DNA of 64,000 nucleotides from Rhizobiales bacterium dw_265 (GTDB taxonomy: Bacteria > Pseudomonadota > Alphaproteobacteria > Micropepsales > Micropepsaceae): the NCBI GenBank assembly GCA_018449595.1, contig JAAVUU010000003.1, positions 372,001 to 436,000 of the forward strand. Direction: 5' to 3'. The notes beneath the pieces were generated by a model. That model saw only the letters and a list, made by a program, of their open reading frames with translations. It had not been told where the DNA came from and did not search any database. Each line of letters begins with the position of its first letter. Position 1 is the first letter of the stretch. Positions 55,632 through 63,476 of this stretch are shown here, piece by piece. The position numbers were made by a program, and so were the translations under genes.

Positions 55632-57920
55632 ATGACCATTCTCGCCACCAATCTCGGCTTTCCCCGCATCGGAAGCCACCGTGAACTGAAAACCGCCACC
55701 GAAGCCTATTGGGCCGGCAAAAGCCCCGCCGACGAACTGCTGAAGACCGCCGCAAGCCTGCGCGCCCGCCACTGGGTGGTGCAGCAGAAGGCGGGGATCG
55801 ACCATATCCCCTCCAACGATTTCTCGCTCTACGACCAGGTGCTCGACACCATCGCCATGCTGGGCGCGGTGCCGCAGCGTTTCGGCCATACGGGCGGTGA
55901 CGTCTCGCTCGATCTGTATTTCGCCATGGCGCGCGGCCGCCAGGATGCCCCGGCGATGGAAATGACCAAATGGTTCGACACCAACTATCACTATATCGTG
56001 CCGGAACTGACCGCCGATACACCGTTCGCGCTGTCCACCGCCAAGGCGGTCTATGAGTTCAAGGAAGCGCAATATCTGGGCATCACCACTCGCCCGGTGC
56101 TGATCGGGCCGGTGACCTTCCTGACGCTCGCCAAGATGCGCGACGGCTCCGACCGCTGGGCGCTGCTGCCGAAAATCATCCCGATCTACCGGCAGGTGCT
56201 GAAGGCGCTGGGCGAGGCCGGCGCGGAATGGGTGCAGATGGACGAGCCGATCCTGGTGTCCGACCTGGATGCGGCCACCAAAGATGCCTTCAGCGACGCC
56301 TATGGCGAACTGACCGGCGGGCCGCAGATCCTGCTGGCGACGTATTTCGGCGCGGTCGGCGACAATCTGCAGACGCTGGCGGCGCTGCCGGTCGCCGGCG
56401 TGCATGTGGACCTGGTGCGCGCGCCGGGCCAGTTGACGCAAGTGGCCAAGGCCCTGCCCAAAGAGCGCATCCTGTCGCTGGGCGTCATCAACGGCCGCAA
56501 CATCTGGAAGGCCGGGCTGACCGATGGCGAACGCCTGATCGAGGAAGCCAGGAAGCTGCATGGCGACAAGCTGTTCGTGGGCCCCAGTTGCTCGCTGCAG
56601 CATGCGCCGGTGGACCTGGATACCGAGACCAGACTCGATCCCGAACTGCGCGGCTGGCTGGCTTTCGCCACCCAGAAGCTGGGCGAGATCAGCGCCCTGG
56701 CGAACGCCGCCAACGGCAGGCGTGACAATGACTATTTCCGCGAAAACGCCCAGGCCGTGGGCTCGCGCGTCACGTCAAAGCGCATCCATGACCCGGCGGT
56801 GCAGCAGCGCCTGGCCGCCGTCACGCCGGACATGGCCGAACGCAGGACGCCTTTCAAGGACCGCATCGCGCTGCAACAGTCGCTGCTGAAGCTGCCGCTG
56901 TTGCCCACCACCTCGATCGGCTCGCTGCCCCAGACCAAGGAAATCCGCGAGTTGCGGGCCAGATTCAAGAAGGGCGGCCTGGACCAGGCCGCCTATGAAA
57001 AGGCGCTGGAAGACAAGACGGCGCAAGCCATGCGCTGGCAGGACGAAATCGGCATCGACGTGCCGGTCCATGGCGAATATGAGCGCAACGACATGGTCGA
57101 GTATTTCGGCGAACAGCTGAAGGGCTTTGTCTTCACCGAACGCGCCTGGGTGCAAAGCTATGGCTCGCGCTGCGTCAAGCCGCCGATCATCTTCGGCGAC
57201 GTGTCGCGGCCCGAGGCCATGACGGTGCGCTGGTGGCGGATGGCGCAGAAATACACCGGCAGGCCGGTGAAGGGCATGCTGACCGGCCCGGTCACCATCC
57301 TGCAATGGAGTTTCGTGCGCGACGACCAGTCGCGCAGCGAAACCTGCCGGCAGATCGCGCTGGCTATCCGCGACGAAGTCGTGGACCTGGAGAAGGCCGG
57401 GGTGAAGATCATCCAGATCGACGAGGCGGCGCTGCGCGAAGGCCTGCCGATCCGCAAGCCGGAATGGAAGGCCTATCTGGACTGGGCGGTGGAATGTTTC
57501 CGCCTCGCCGCCAGCGGTGTTGCGCCCGCGACCCAGATTCATACCCATATGTGCTATTCGGAGTTCAACGACATCATCGCGGCGGTGGCGGCGATGGATG
57601 CGGACGTGATCTCCATCGAGACTTCGCGCTCGGCGATGGAATTGCTGGATGCCTTTGCCAGCTTTGAATATCCCAACGACATCGGCCCGGGCGTCTATGA
57701 CATCCACAGCCCGCGCGTGCCGACGCAGGGCGAGATGGAACACCTGCTCGATAAGGCGCTGGAGGTGCTGTCGCCCCAGCAGCTTTGGGTCAATCCCGAT
57801 TGCGGGTTGAAGACCCGCGGCTGGAAGGAAGTCGAGCCGGCGCTGGTTGCCATGGTGGCGGCGGCGAAGGCGGTGCGTGCCAGGCTGGAAAAGGCCGAAG
57901 CGCGGCCGGAACTGGTTTAG
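55632..57920 (+). CDS. metE: Cobalamin-independent methionine synthase
   Basis: The 762-residue enzyme moves a methyl group from methyltetrahydrofolate-polyglutamate to homocysteine. The start TILATNLGFPRIGSHRELK fits the family. The zinc site lies in THMCYSEFND and NPDCGLKTRGW, and VMTGPVT-type (KGMLTGPVTILQWSF) and QIDEAALREGLP blocks are present. I take ATG 55632 with GGAG upstream; an in-frame ATG at 55596 directly follows a GGGGAGGG that can pair with CCCTCC. The riboswitch before it shows that the cell also has, or takes up, B12 and probably has MetH elsewhere. Confidence 0.96.
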   Translation: MTILATNLGFPRIGSHRELKTATEAYWAGKSPADELLKTAASLRARHWVVQQKAGIDHIPSNDFSLYDQVLDTIAMLGAVPQRFGHTGGDVSLDLYFAMARGRQDAPAMEMTKWFDTNYHYIVPELTADTPFALSTAKAVYEFKEAQYLGITTRPVLIGPVTFLTLAKMRDGSDRWALLPKIIPIYRQVLKALGEAGAEWVQMDEPILVSDLDAATKDAFSDAYGELTGGPQILLATYFGAVGDNLQTLAALPVAGVHVDLVRAPGQLTQVAKALPKERILSLGVINGRNIWKAGLTDGERLIEEARKLHGDKLFVGPSCSLQHAPVDLDTETRLDPELRGWLAFATQKLGEISALANAANGRRDNDYFRENAQAVGSRVTSKRIHDPAVQQRLAAVTPDMAERRTPFKDRIALQQSLLKLPLLPTTSIGSLPQTKEIRELRARFKKGGLDQAAYEKALEDKTAQAMRWQDEIGIDVPVHGEYERNDMVEYFGEQLKGFVFTERAWVQSYGSRCVKPPIIFGDVSRPEAMTVRWWRMAQKYTGRPVKGMLTGPVTILQWSFVRDDQSRSETCRQIALAIRDEVVDLEKAGVKIIQIDEAALREGLPIRKPEWKAYLDWAVECFRLAASGVAPATQIHTHMCYSEFNDIIAAVAAMDADVISIETSRSAMELLDAFASFEYPNDIGPGVYDIHSPRVPTQGEMEHLLDKALEVLSPQQLWVNPDCGLKTRGWKEVEPALVAMVAAAKAVRARLEKAEARPELV

Positions 57921-57932
57921 TTCTGTATCTAT

Positions 57933-58011
57933 CGTCATCGCCCGCGCATGCGGGCGATCCAGTTTGTTTCGCTAAGGAAACTGGATGGCCCGCATAAAGC
58001 GGGCCATGACG
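57933..58011. repeat. Intergenic palindromic repeat, family B, copy 4
   Basis: The 79 bp begin CGTCATCGCCCGCGCATGCGG and end AGCGGGCCATGACG, with inner arms CGATCCAGTTT and AAACTGGATGGC. It follows metE and precedes a perfect terminator hairpin. Confidence 0.72.
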
Positions 58012-58025
58012 AAGGGAAGGTAAAC

Positions 58026-58052
58026 AAAGGCCGGTCGCGAGACCGGCCTTTT
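58026..58052. terminator. Bidirectional terminator between metE and queH
   Basis: AAAGGCCGGTC-GCGA-GACCGGCCTTTT is a perfect stem with a four-base loop and T runs on both strands. It serves the convergent metE and queH genes. Confidence 0.85.
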
Positions 58053-58053
58053 C

Positions 58054-58707
58054 TCAATCCCCGGCCTTGACGCCATTGCGATAGAACTGGGTGCCGATCT
58101 CGATCTTGCCGCGCCCCGTTTGCTGCCGATGCTGGTTGGTGTCGCGCAGGGAATAGACGCAGCCGCAATATTCCTGCTGGTAGAATTCCTCGCGCTTGCT
58201 GATCTCGATCATGCGGGCCGAACCGCCGCCCTTGCGCCAGTTGTAGGTCCAGTAGGTCACGCCGTCATACTTGGCCGCCGCGCGTTCGCCGCAGCCGTTG
58301 ATCTGGTTCATGTCCTTCCAGCGTGAGATGCCCAGCGAGGAGGAGATCACCGCAAAGCCGTTCTCATGGGCGTAAAGCGCCGTGCGCTCGAACCGCATGT
58401 CGAAACACATGGTGCAGCGGGCGCCGCGTTCCGGCTCCATCTCCAGCCCCCTGGCGCGCGCCATCCAGTTGTCGGCGTCGTAATCGGCGTCGATGAAGGG
58501 CACGCCATGCTTTTGCGCGAAGCGGATATTCTCGTCCTTGCGGATCAGATATTCCCGCTTGGGATGGATGTTCGGATTGTAGAAGAAGATGGTGTAGTCG
58601 ATGCCGCTGGCGGTCATCGCCTCCATCACCTCGCCCGAACAGGGGGCGCAGCAGGAATGCAGCAGCACCTTCTTGGCGGGCGGGTTGAGGATGGGGCGGT
58701 CGGTCAT
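58054..58707 (-). CDS. queH: Epoxyqueuosine reductase QueH
   Basis: The 217-residue protein (former DUF208) performs the last step of queuosine synthesis in tRNA. Cysteine motifs [14 protein letters not shown] near residue 15 and [13 protein letters not shown] near 179 hold the iron-sulfur cluster and second metal. [16 protein letters not shown] and [12 protein letters not shown] are further family blocks. It replaces QueG in many bacteria. It is flanked by terminators on both sides, so it is a single-gene unit. Confidence 0.93.
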   Translation of the reverse strand: MTDRPILNPPAKKVLLHSCCAPCSGEVMEAMTASGIDYTIFFYNPNIHPKREYLIRKDENIRFAQKHGVPFIDADYDADNWMARARGLEMEPERGARCTMCFDMRFERTALYAHENGFAVISSSLGISRWKDMNQINGCGERAAAKYDGVTYWTYNWRKGGGSARMIEISKREEFYQQEYCGCVYSLRDTNQHRQQTGRGKIEIGTQFYRNGVKAGD

Positions 58708-58725
58708 GGCCTATAGTTTACAAGA

Positions 58726-58754
58726 AAAAGGCCGGTCCTGCGACCGGCCTTTTT
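58726..58754. terminator. Terminator downstream of rplI
   Basis: AAAAAGGCCGGTC-CTGC-GACCGGCCTTTTT is a perfect hairpin with T runs on both strands. It ends the rpsF-rpsR-rplI operon on the minus strand. Its stem matches the one at 58026-58052. Confidence 0.85.
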
Positions 58755-58773
58755 GCATTCAGGGATCGGACGA

Positions 58774-59355
58774 TCAGGCTTCCGCCGGTTCTTCCTCTTC
58801 AGCCGGCGCGGCGCCGGCGTCGAACAGTTCCTCGGCGGCGACCTTGGCCTCTTCGGCATCGGTCTTCTCCGCCAGCACGTCCTCGCCGCGCGCCTGGCGC
58901 TCGGCTTCGTCTTCGCTGCGGGCGACATTGACGATGATGTTCACCTTCACTTCCGGGTGCAGGACAACCGGAATGGTGAACAGGCCGATCGACTTGATGG
59001 CGACGCTGATCAGCACCTGGTGACGGTCGACCTTGAAGCCGGTCTTCTCCATCGCGTCCGCGACGTCGCGCGGGCTGACCGAGCCGTACAGCTGGCCGCG
59101 GTCGCCGGCCTGGCGCAGCAGGACGAACTTCTGGCCCTCCAGCTTCTGGGCGATCTTCTCGGCTTCGCCCTTCAGCTTCAGGTTATGGGCTTCGATCTGG
59201 GTCTTCTGGGTCTGGAAATAGTCCCGGTTCGCCTTGGTGGCGCGCAGGGCCTTTTTCTTGGGCAGCAGGAAGTTGCGGGCAAAGCCGTCCTTGACGCGGA
59301 CTTCATCGCCGATCTGGCCCAGCTTCTCGACGCGTTCGAGCAGGATCACTTGCAT
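58774..59355 (-). CDS. rplI: 50S ribosomal protein bL9
   Basis: The 193-residue protein starts [20 protein letters not shown], followed by [20 protein letters not shown], the RNA-binding N-domain of bL9. A long helix and the C-domain ([15 protein letters not shown]) follow. An acidic tail of about 45 residues ([19 protein letters not shown]...) extends past the usual length. It is the last gene of the operon, 10 nt after rpsR. Confidence 0.96.
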   Translation of the reverse strand: MQVILLERVEKLGQIGDEVRVKDGFARNFLLPKKKALRATKANRDYFQTQKTQIEAHNLKLKGEAEKIAQKLEGQKFVLLRQAGDRGQLYGSVSPRDVADAMEKTGFKVDRHQVLISVAIKSIGLFTIPVVLHPEVKVNIIVNVARSEDEAERQARGEDVLAEKTDAEEAKVAAEELFDAGAAPAEEEEPAEA

Positions 59356-59365
59356 GGCCTTGCCC

Positions 59366-59692
59366 TCACTTCACGACGTAGGGGAGCAGCGCCATGAAGC
59401 GGGCGCGCTTGATGGCGTTGGCCAGGATGCGCTGCTTCTTGTTGCTGACCGCGGTGATGCGCGACGGCACGATCTTGCCGCGCTCGGAGATGAAGCGCTG
59501 CAGCAGCTTCACGTCCTTATAGTCGATCTTGGGCGCGTTATCGCCCGAGAAGGGGCAGGTCTTCTTGCGGCGGAAGAAGGGACGGCGGGCGCCGTCTTCC
59601 CGGCCGCCACGGCCGCCTTCGCGGTCGCCGCCGCGTCCACCCTCGCGGTCGCCGCCGCGCGGGCCGCCGTCACGATTGCCACCAAAACTCAT
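59366..59692 (-). CDS. rpsR: 30S ribosomal protein bS18 with glycine/arginine-rich N-terminal extension
   Basis: The conserved bS18 body is [20 protein letters not shown] to the C-terminal [11 protein letters not shown]. Before it lies a 35-residue extension of [12 protein letters not shown] repeats not found in standard bS18, bringing the length to 108 residues. The ATG at 59692 overlaps the rpsF stop as ATGA. bS18 pairs with bS6 on the platform of the small subunit. Confidence 0.94.
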   Translation of the reverse strand: MSFGGNRDGGPRGGDREGGRGGDREGGRGGREDGARRPFFRRKKTCPFSGDNAPKIDYKDVKLLQRFISERGKIVPSRITAVSNKKQRILANAIKRARFMALLPYVVK

Positions 59693-60060
59693 TGCACGGT
59701 CTCCTCGGTGGTTTCGCCTTCGGGCTTGCCTTCGGGCTTGTCGTCGCGGCGGGCCTTGCTCGACGACACGTCGAACTGGTCCACCTTGACGGTGATGTAG
59801 CGCAGCACGTCTTCGTTGATCTTGAGCTGGCGTTCCAGCTCGATCACCGCCACGGCCGGCGCATTGATGTTCAGCAGGACATAGTGGCCCTTGCGGTTCT
59901 TCTTGATCCGGTAGGCAAGTCCGCGCAGGCCCCAATATTCCTGCTTCTCGATCTTGCCGCCCTCGCCTTCGACGATGGTCTTGAGGTGGGTGGCCAGTGC
60001 GTCCACCTGTTGCGCGCTGATGTCCTGGCGCGCGATCAGAAGATGCTCGTACAGAGCCAT
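59689..60060 (-). CDS. rpsF: 30S ribosomal protein bS6
   Basis: The 123-residue protein begins [20 protein letters not shown] and contains [20 protein letters not shown], typical of bS6. A charged tail ([19 protein letters not shown]) follows. The ATG at 60060 is supported by AAAGGGA upstream; the in-frame extension to 60162 lacks similarity. Between 60160 and 60190 the leader can form a CCTCC/GGAGG hairpin that may belong to its control. Confidence 0.95.
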   Translation of the reverse strand: MALYEHLLIARQDISAQQVDALATHLKTIVEGEGGKIEKQEYWGLRGLAYRIKKNRKGHYVLLNINAPAVAVIELERQLKINEDVLRYITVKVDQFDVSSSKARRDDKPEGKPEGETTEETVQ

Positions 60061-60295
60061 CTTGGTCCCTTTCTTTGCCCGATCAGGGCGATTCGGCGGG
60101 CGGAGCGAAGGCGGGGGAAACCGCTTCCGCTTTGGCTCGTCCGGGACGCGCACCATGCGCAAACCTCCGTCAGGAGGCCCCGGCCGACCGCAGCCGTAAG
60201 GCGCGGGTCTATAGGCAAATCAGGGGCTTAAAGCAAGGAAAGCGCGAGAAACCACGCTGGCCTGCAAAAAGTGCAAGCAATATCAAAGGTTTGTG

Positions 60296-60330
60296 AAAAG
60301 GGGCGCGAGGCGAAGGCCCCGCGCCCTTTC
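60296..60330 (-). terminator. Terminator of the small secreted peptide gene
   Basis: On the minus strand GGGCGCG...CGCGCCC pairs across a GC-rich loop and is followed by CTTTTC. It lies directly after the stop of the 41-residue ORF at 60336. Confidence 0.6.
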
Positions 60331-60335
60331 AACCG

Positions 60336-60461
60336 TTAGCGCCAGCGGCAGATGCGGTGGTGGTGGCGCACAAAGCAGACGCGGTGGCGGTGTGGGCGCG
60401 CATCGGCGACGGCGGTGCCCAGCACCGTCAGGGTGAGGGCGGCGAGGATGATTTTCTTCAT
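60336..60461 (-). CDS. Small secreted His/Arg-rich peptide (41 aa)
   Basis: The 41-codon ORF encodes MKKIILAALTLTVLGTAVADA, a textbook signal peptide, followed by a 20-residue mature part rich in His and Arg with two cysteines (RHRVCFVRHHHRICRWR). GGGA lies upstream of the ATG and a terminator follows the stop. I know no family. The histidines and cysteines could bind metal; the basic character could also suit binding to the envelope. It is too short to be certain, but all expression signals are present. Confidence 0.6.
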   Translation of the reverse strand: MKKIILAALTLTVLGTAVADARPHRHRVCFVRHHHRICRWR

Positions 60462-60591
60462 GGCGGTTTTCCCTTCATGCGGATGCCGGAATCGGCGGAG
60501 GTCGCCAATCTAACCCGGCTCTGTGACGAAGAAACTTGTAAAGCGCTGCCACGCGGGTGACGCTGCCGGCAACAAGAAGCTGGGGGAACTC

Positions 60592-61875
60592 GTGACCATC
60601 GTCAATCCGGGGGCGGACGCCCTGTTCCGCCGCGCGGCCTGGCGGCTGGTGCCGCTGATCCTGGCGATGTATGTCGCCAGCTTCCTCAACCGCGTCAATG
60701 TCGGGTTCGCGGCCCTGACCATGAACCACGACCTGGGCTTTTCGCCCGAGGTTTATGGCGTCGGCGCCGGCATCTTCTTCTGGGGCTATTTCTTCTTCGA
60801 GGTGCCGTCCAACCTCATCATGGAAAAGGTCGGGGCGCGGCTGTGGCTGTCGCGCATCATGCTGACCTGGGCGGTGGTCTCGATGCTGACGGCCTTTGTC
60901 CAGGGCGCGGTCGGCTTCTATATCGTGCGCTTCCTCTTGGGCCTGGCCGAAGCGGGCTTCTATCCGGGCATCCTGCTCTATTTCACCTACTGGTTTCCGG
61001 CGGCGACGCGGGCGCGCATCCTGGCGATCTTCTGCATGGGCATTCCGGTTTCCAACATCCTCGGCGCGCCGCTGTCGGCCTGGCTGCTGGGCATCGAGGC
61101 CCATGGCCTGCATGGCTGGCAATGGATGTACATCCTGGAGGCCATCCCGACCTTCGGACTGGGATTGCTGGCCTTGCGCTATCTGCCCGACAGTCCGGCC
61201 AGGGCCGGCTGGCTGGGCGCGGACGAGAAACAGCTGGTGCTGGACACGCTGGCCCGGGACGCGCGGCCGCAGGTGCATGGCTTTGGCGAAATGATCCGCG
61301 ACTGGCGGGTGTGGGCGCTGATCGTGCCGGATTTCTGCATCGTGTTCGGCATCTATGCCCTGGGCCTGTGGATGCCGCAGATGGTCAAGGCGATGGGCTA
61401 TTCCACCAGCCAGATCGGCTTCATCGTGATGATCCCCTATGCCTTCTCGCTGCTGGTGCTGTGGGGCGTCGGCGTCTCCAGCGACAGGACCGGCAGGCGC
61501 GCGCTGCATTTCTGCCTGTCGGCGCTGATCGCGTCGGCGGGATTCCTGGTCGCGGCGCTGGGCGGCGACAATCCGGTCGTCATCATCGCCGGCTTCTGCC
61601 TAGCGTCGGGCGGGGTCTATTCGGGGCTGGCGACCTTCTGGTCGGTGCCGCCTCTGTTCCTGGGCGGCACGGCGGCGGCGGGCGCCTTCGCGCTGATCAA
61701 TTCGGCGGGCAACCTGTCGGGCTTTGCTGGACCGGCGCTGATGGGGCTGCTGCGCCAGGTCACCGGCGACTATCGCGCCGGGCTGTGGATGTGCGTGGCG
61801 GTGCCGCTGGTGGCGGCCTTGTCCATGGCGCTGCTGGCGCGCTATTGCCGGACGCCCCCCAAGATTCAATCATGA
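60592..61875 (+). CDS. MFS transporter, anion:cation symporter type (first of tandem pair)
   Basis: The 427-residue permease has 12 helices and matches the phthalate/glucarate-type anion symporters: YVASFLNRVNVGFAALTMNH in helix 1, FFFEVPSNLIMEKVGARLWL, and FLLGLAEAGFYPGILLYFTY. GTG 60592 is chosen for the GGGGGA five nt upstream; frames opening at 60523 add a basic stretch unlike the family. Its stop overlaps the next gene as ATGA. The substrate is probably an organic acid anion. Confidence 0.85.
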   Translation: MTIVNPGADALFRRAAWRLVPLILAMYVASFLNRVNVGFAALTMNHDLGFSPEVYGVGAGIFFWGYFFFEVPSNLIMEKVGARLWLSRIMLTWAVVSMLTAFVQGAVGFYIVRFLLGLAEAGFYPGILLYFTYWFPAATRARILAIFCMGIPVSNILGAPLSAWLLGIEAHGLHGWQWMYILEAIPTFGLGLLALRYLPDSPARAGWLGADEKQLVLDTLARDARPQVHGFGEMIRDWRVWALIVPDFCIVFGIYALGLWMPQMVKAMGYSTSQIGFIVMIPYAFSLLVLWGVGVSSDRTGRRALHFCLSALIASAGFLVAALGGDNPVVIIAGFCLASGGVYSGLATFWSVPPLFLGGTAAAGAFALINSAGNLSGFAGPALMGLLRQVTGDYRAGLWMCVAVPLVAALSMALLARYCRTPPKIQS

Positions 61876-63137
61876 CCGATGAAGCCGATCCGATTTTAAG
61901 GCGCGCGGCATGGCGGCTGATCCCCTTCATGTCGCTGATGTATGTGGCCAGCTTCCTCGACCGTGTGAACATCAGCTTCGCCGCTTTGACCATGAACCGC
62001 GACCTGGGCTTTTCACCCCAGGCCTACGGCTTCGGCGCGGGCATATTCTTCTGGGGCTATTTCCTGTGCGAGGTGCCGTCCAACCTGCTGCTGCAGAAGG
62101 TGGGCGCGCGGCTGTGGATGTGCCGCATCTGCGTCACCTGGGGGCTGCTCTCCATGCTGACAGCCTTCGTGCGCGATCCCATCAGCTTCTCCGTGCTGCG
62201 CTTCCTTTTGGGCGCGGCGGAGGCGGGGCTTTATCCCGGCATGGTGCTGTACATGACCTACTGGTTTCCATCCTCGACCCGGGCGCGGTTCATCGCCCTG
62301 TTCCTGGCGGGGGTGCCGCTGTCCAATGTGATCGGGGCGCCGATCTCCGGCTGGCTCTTGGGCGTCAGCGGCCATGGCCTGCATGGCTGGCAATGGATGC
62401 TGATACTTGAGGGCATTCCCTCGCTGGTCTGCGGCATCGCCACGCTTTGGCTCTTGCCCGATGGCCCCGCCAAAGCCAAATGGCTGTCGCCGCACGAAAA
62501 GGCCGTCATCCAGGCGAAGTTGGCGGCCGAGCCGCCCGGCGCGCTGCACGGCTTTGTCGAGATGCTGCGCGACAAGCGCATCTGGCTGCTGATGATCCCG
62601 GATTTTTCCATCGTCATCGCGCTGTACGGCCTGAACCTGTGGCAGCCGCAGATGGTCAAGGCGATGGGCTATTCCAATGTCCAGACCGGCTTCATCGTGG
62701 CGCTGCCCTATCTTTTGGCAATGGGCGCGATGGTGGCGCTGGGCGCGTCGAGCGACCGCAGCGGCGAGCGCGCCGGGCATGTCGCCTTCGCGGCGCTGTG
62801 CGGCGCGGCGGGGATGGCGGGGGCGGTGCTGTTCTCCAACCATGCCCTGGTGTTCGCCTCGCTGTGCGTGGCGGCCAGCGGCATCTATGCGGCGCTGGCG
62901 GTGTTCTGGACCCTGCCGTCGTCCATCCTGCGCGGCGCGGCGGCGGCGGGCGGGCTGGCGCTGCTCAACAGCTTTTCCAACCTGGGCGGTTTCTTCGGGC
63001 CCTATCTGATGGGCTGGGCGCGGCAGCAGACGGGAGACTTTACGCTGGGCATGCTGCTGCTGACGGGGATGCTGGTTCTGGCGGCGGTCAGCGTGATCTG
63101 GATCGGGCGGACGTTTTTCCGAACGCAATCATCATGA
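61872..63137 (+). CDS. MFS transporter, anion:cation symporter type (second of tandem pair)
   Basis: The 421-residue permease is a close paralogue of the preceding one: YVASFLDRVNISFAALTMNR, FLCEVPSNLLLQKVGARLWM and FLLGAAEAGLYPGMVLYMTY match block by block. The two genes overlap as ATGA and arose by tandem duplication. They may form a heteromer or carry related substrates. Its stop overlaps the next small gene in the same way. Confidence 0.86.
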   Translation: MTDEADPILRRAAWRLIPFMSLMYVASFLDRVNISFAALTMNRDLGFSPQAYGFGAGIFFWGYFLCEVPSNLLLQKVGARLWMCRICVTWGLLSMLTAFVRDPISFSVLRFLLGAAEAGLYPGMVLYMTYWFPSSTRARFIALFLAGVPLSNVIGAPISGWLLGVSGHGLHGWQWMLILEGIPSLVCGIATLWLLPDGPAKAKWLSPHEKAVIQAKLAAEPPGALHGFVEMLRDKRIWLLMIPDFSIVIALYGLNLWQPQMVKAMGYSNVQTGFIVALPYLLAMGAMVALGASSDRSGERAGHVAFAALCGAAGMAGAVLFSNHALVFASLCVAASGIYAALAVFWTLPSSILRGAAAAGGLALLNSFSNLGGFFGPYLMGWARQQTGDFTLGMLLLTGMLVLAAVSVIWIGRTFFRTQSS

Positions 63138-63460
63138 CTTCGGCGATCGTCTACCAATTTGTTACCAATGTGCCGACCTCCGCTACCCTCGCGCATATTT
63201 CATTAGCGCGGAAGGAAATCGTGGATCGCTGTTTTTCTCGCTCTGAAATGAGTGAATTATTCGGAGGGCTCGCGCGATATGAAGATACGAAGACCGGCGA
63301 AGAGTGGATCGGTGTTTGGAGTGCAAGGAAAGCCAGCAAGTTTCGGAGAATGCTGCGGGAACGCGGTGCAACTCTTGTTCTTGTCAAATTCACACCGTCC
63401 AATTTCCGTTTAAAGGCTGCCTCCTACGGCCGGCCGCTTGACTCCAAGAGGCGCTCTTGA
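63134..63460 (+). CDS. Hypothetical protein (108 aa) of lower GC
   Basis: The 108-residue protein (TSAIVYQFVTNVPTSATLAH, FGGLARYEDTKTGEEWIGVW) is basic toward the C-terminus, and I do not recognise it. The ATG overlaps the MFS stop as ATGA. Codons and base composition are visibly less GC-rich than both neighbours, which suggests recent acquisition. No membrane segment is present. Confidence 0.55.
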   Translation: MTSAIVYQFVTNVPTSATLAHISLARKEIVDRCFSRSEMSELFGGLARYEDTKTGEEWIGVWSARKASKFRRMLRERGATLVLVKFTPSNFRLKAASYGRPLDSKRRS

Positions 63461-63476
63461 TTTGTCTCGCCCCACG

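Noticed and set aside
62447..63133. Upstream extension of the 108-aa ORF into the MFS gene
   Set aside because: The extension is an out-of-phase shadow of a clear MFS permease; ATG 63134 with ATGA overlap is a better start.
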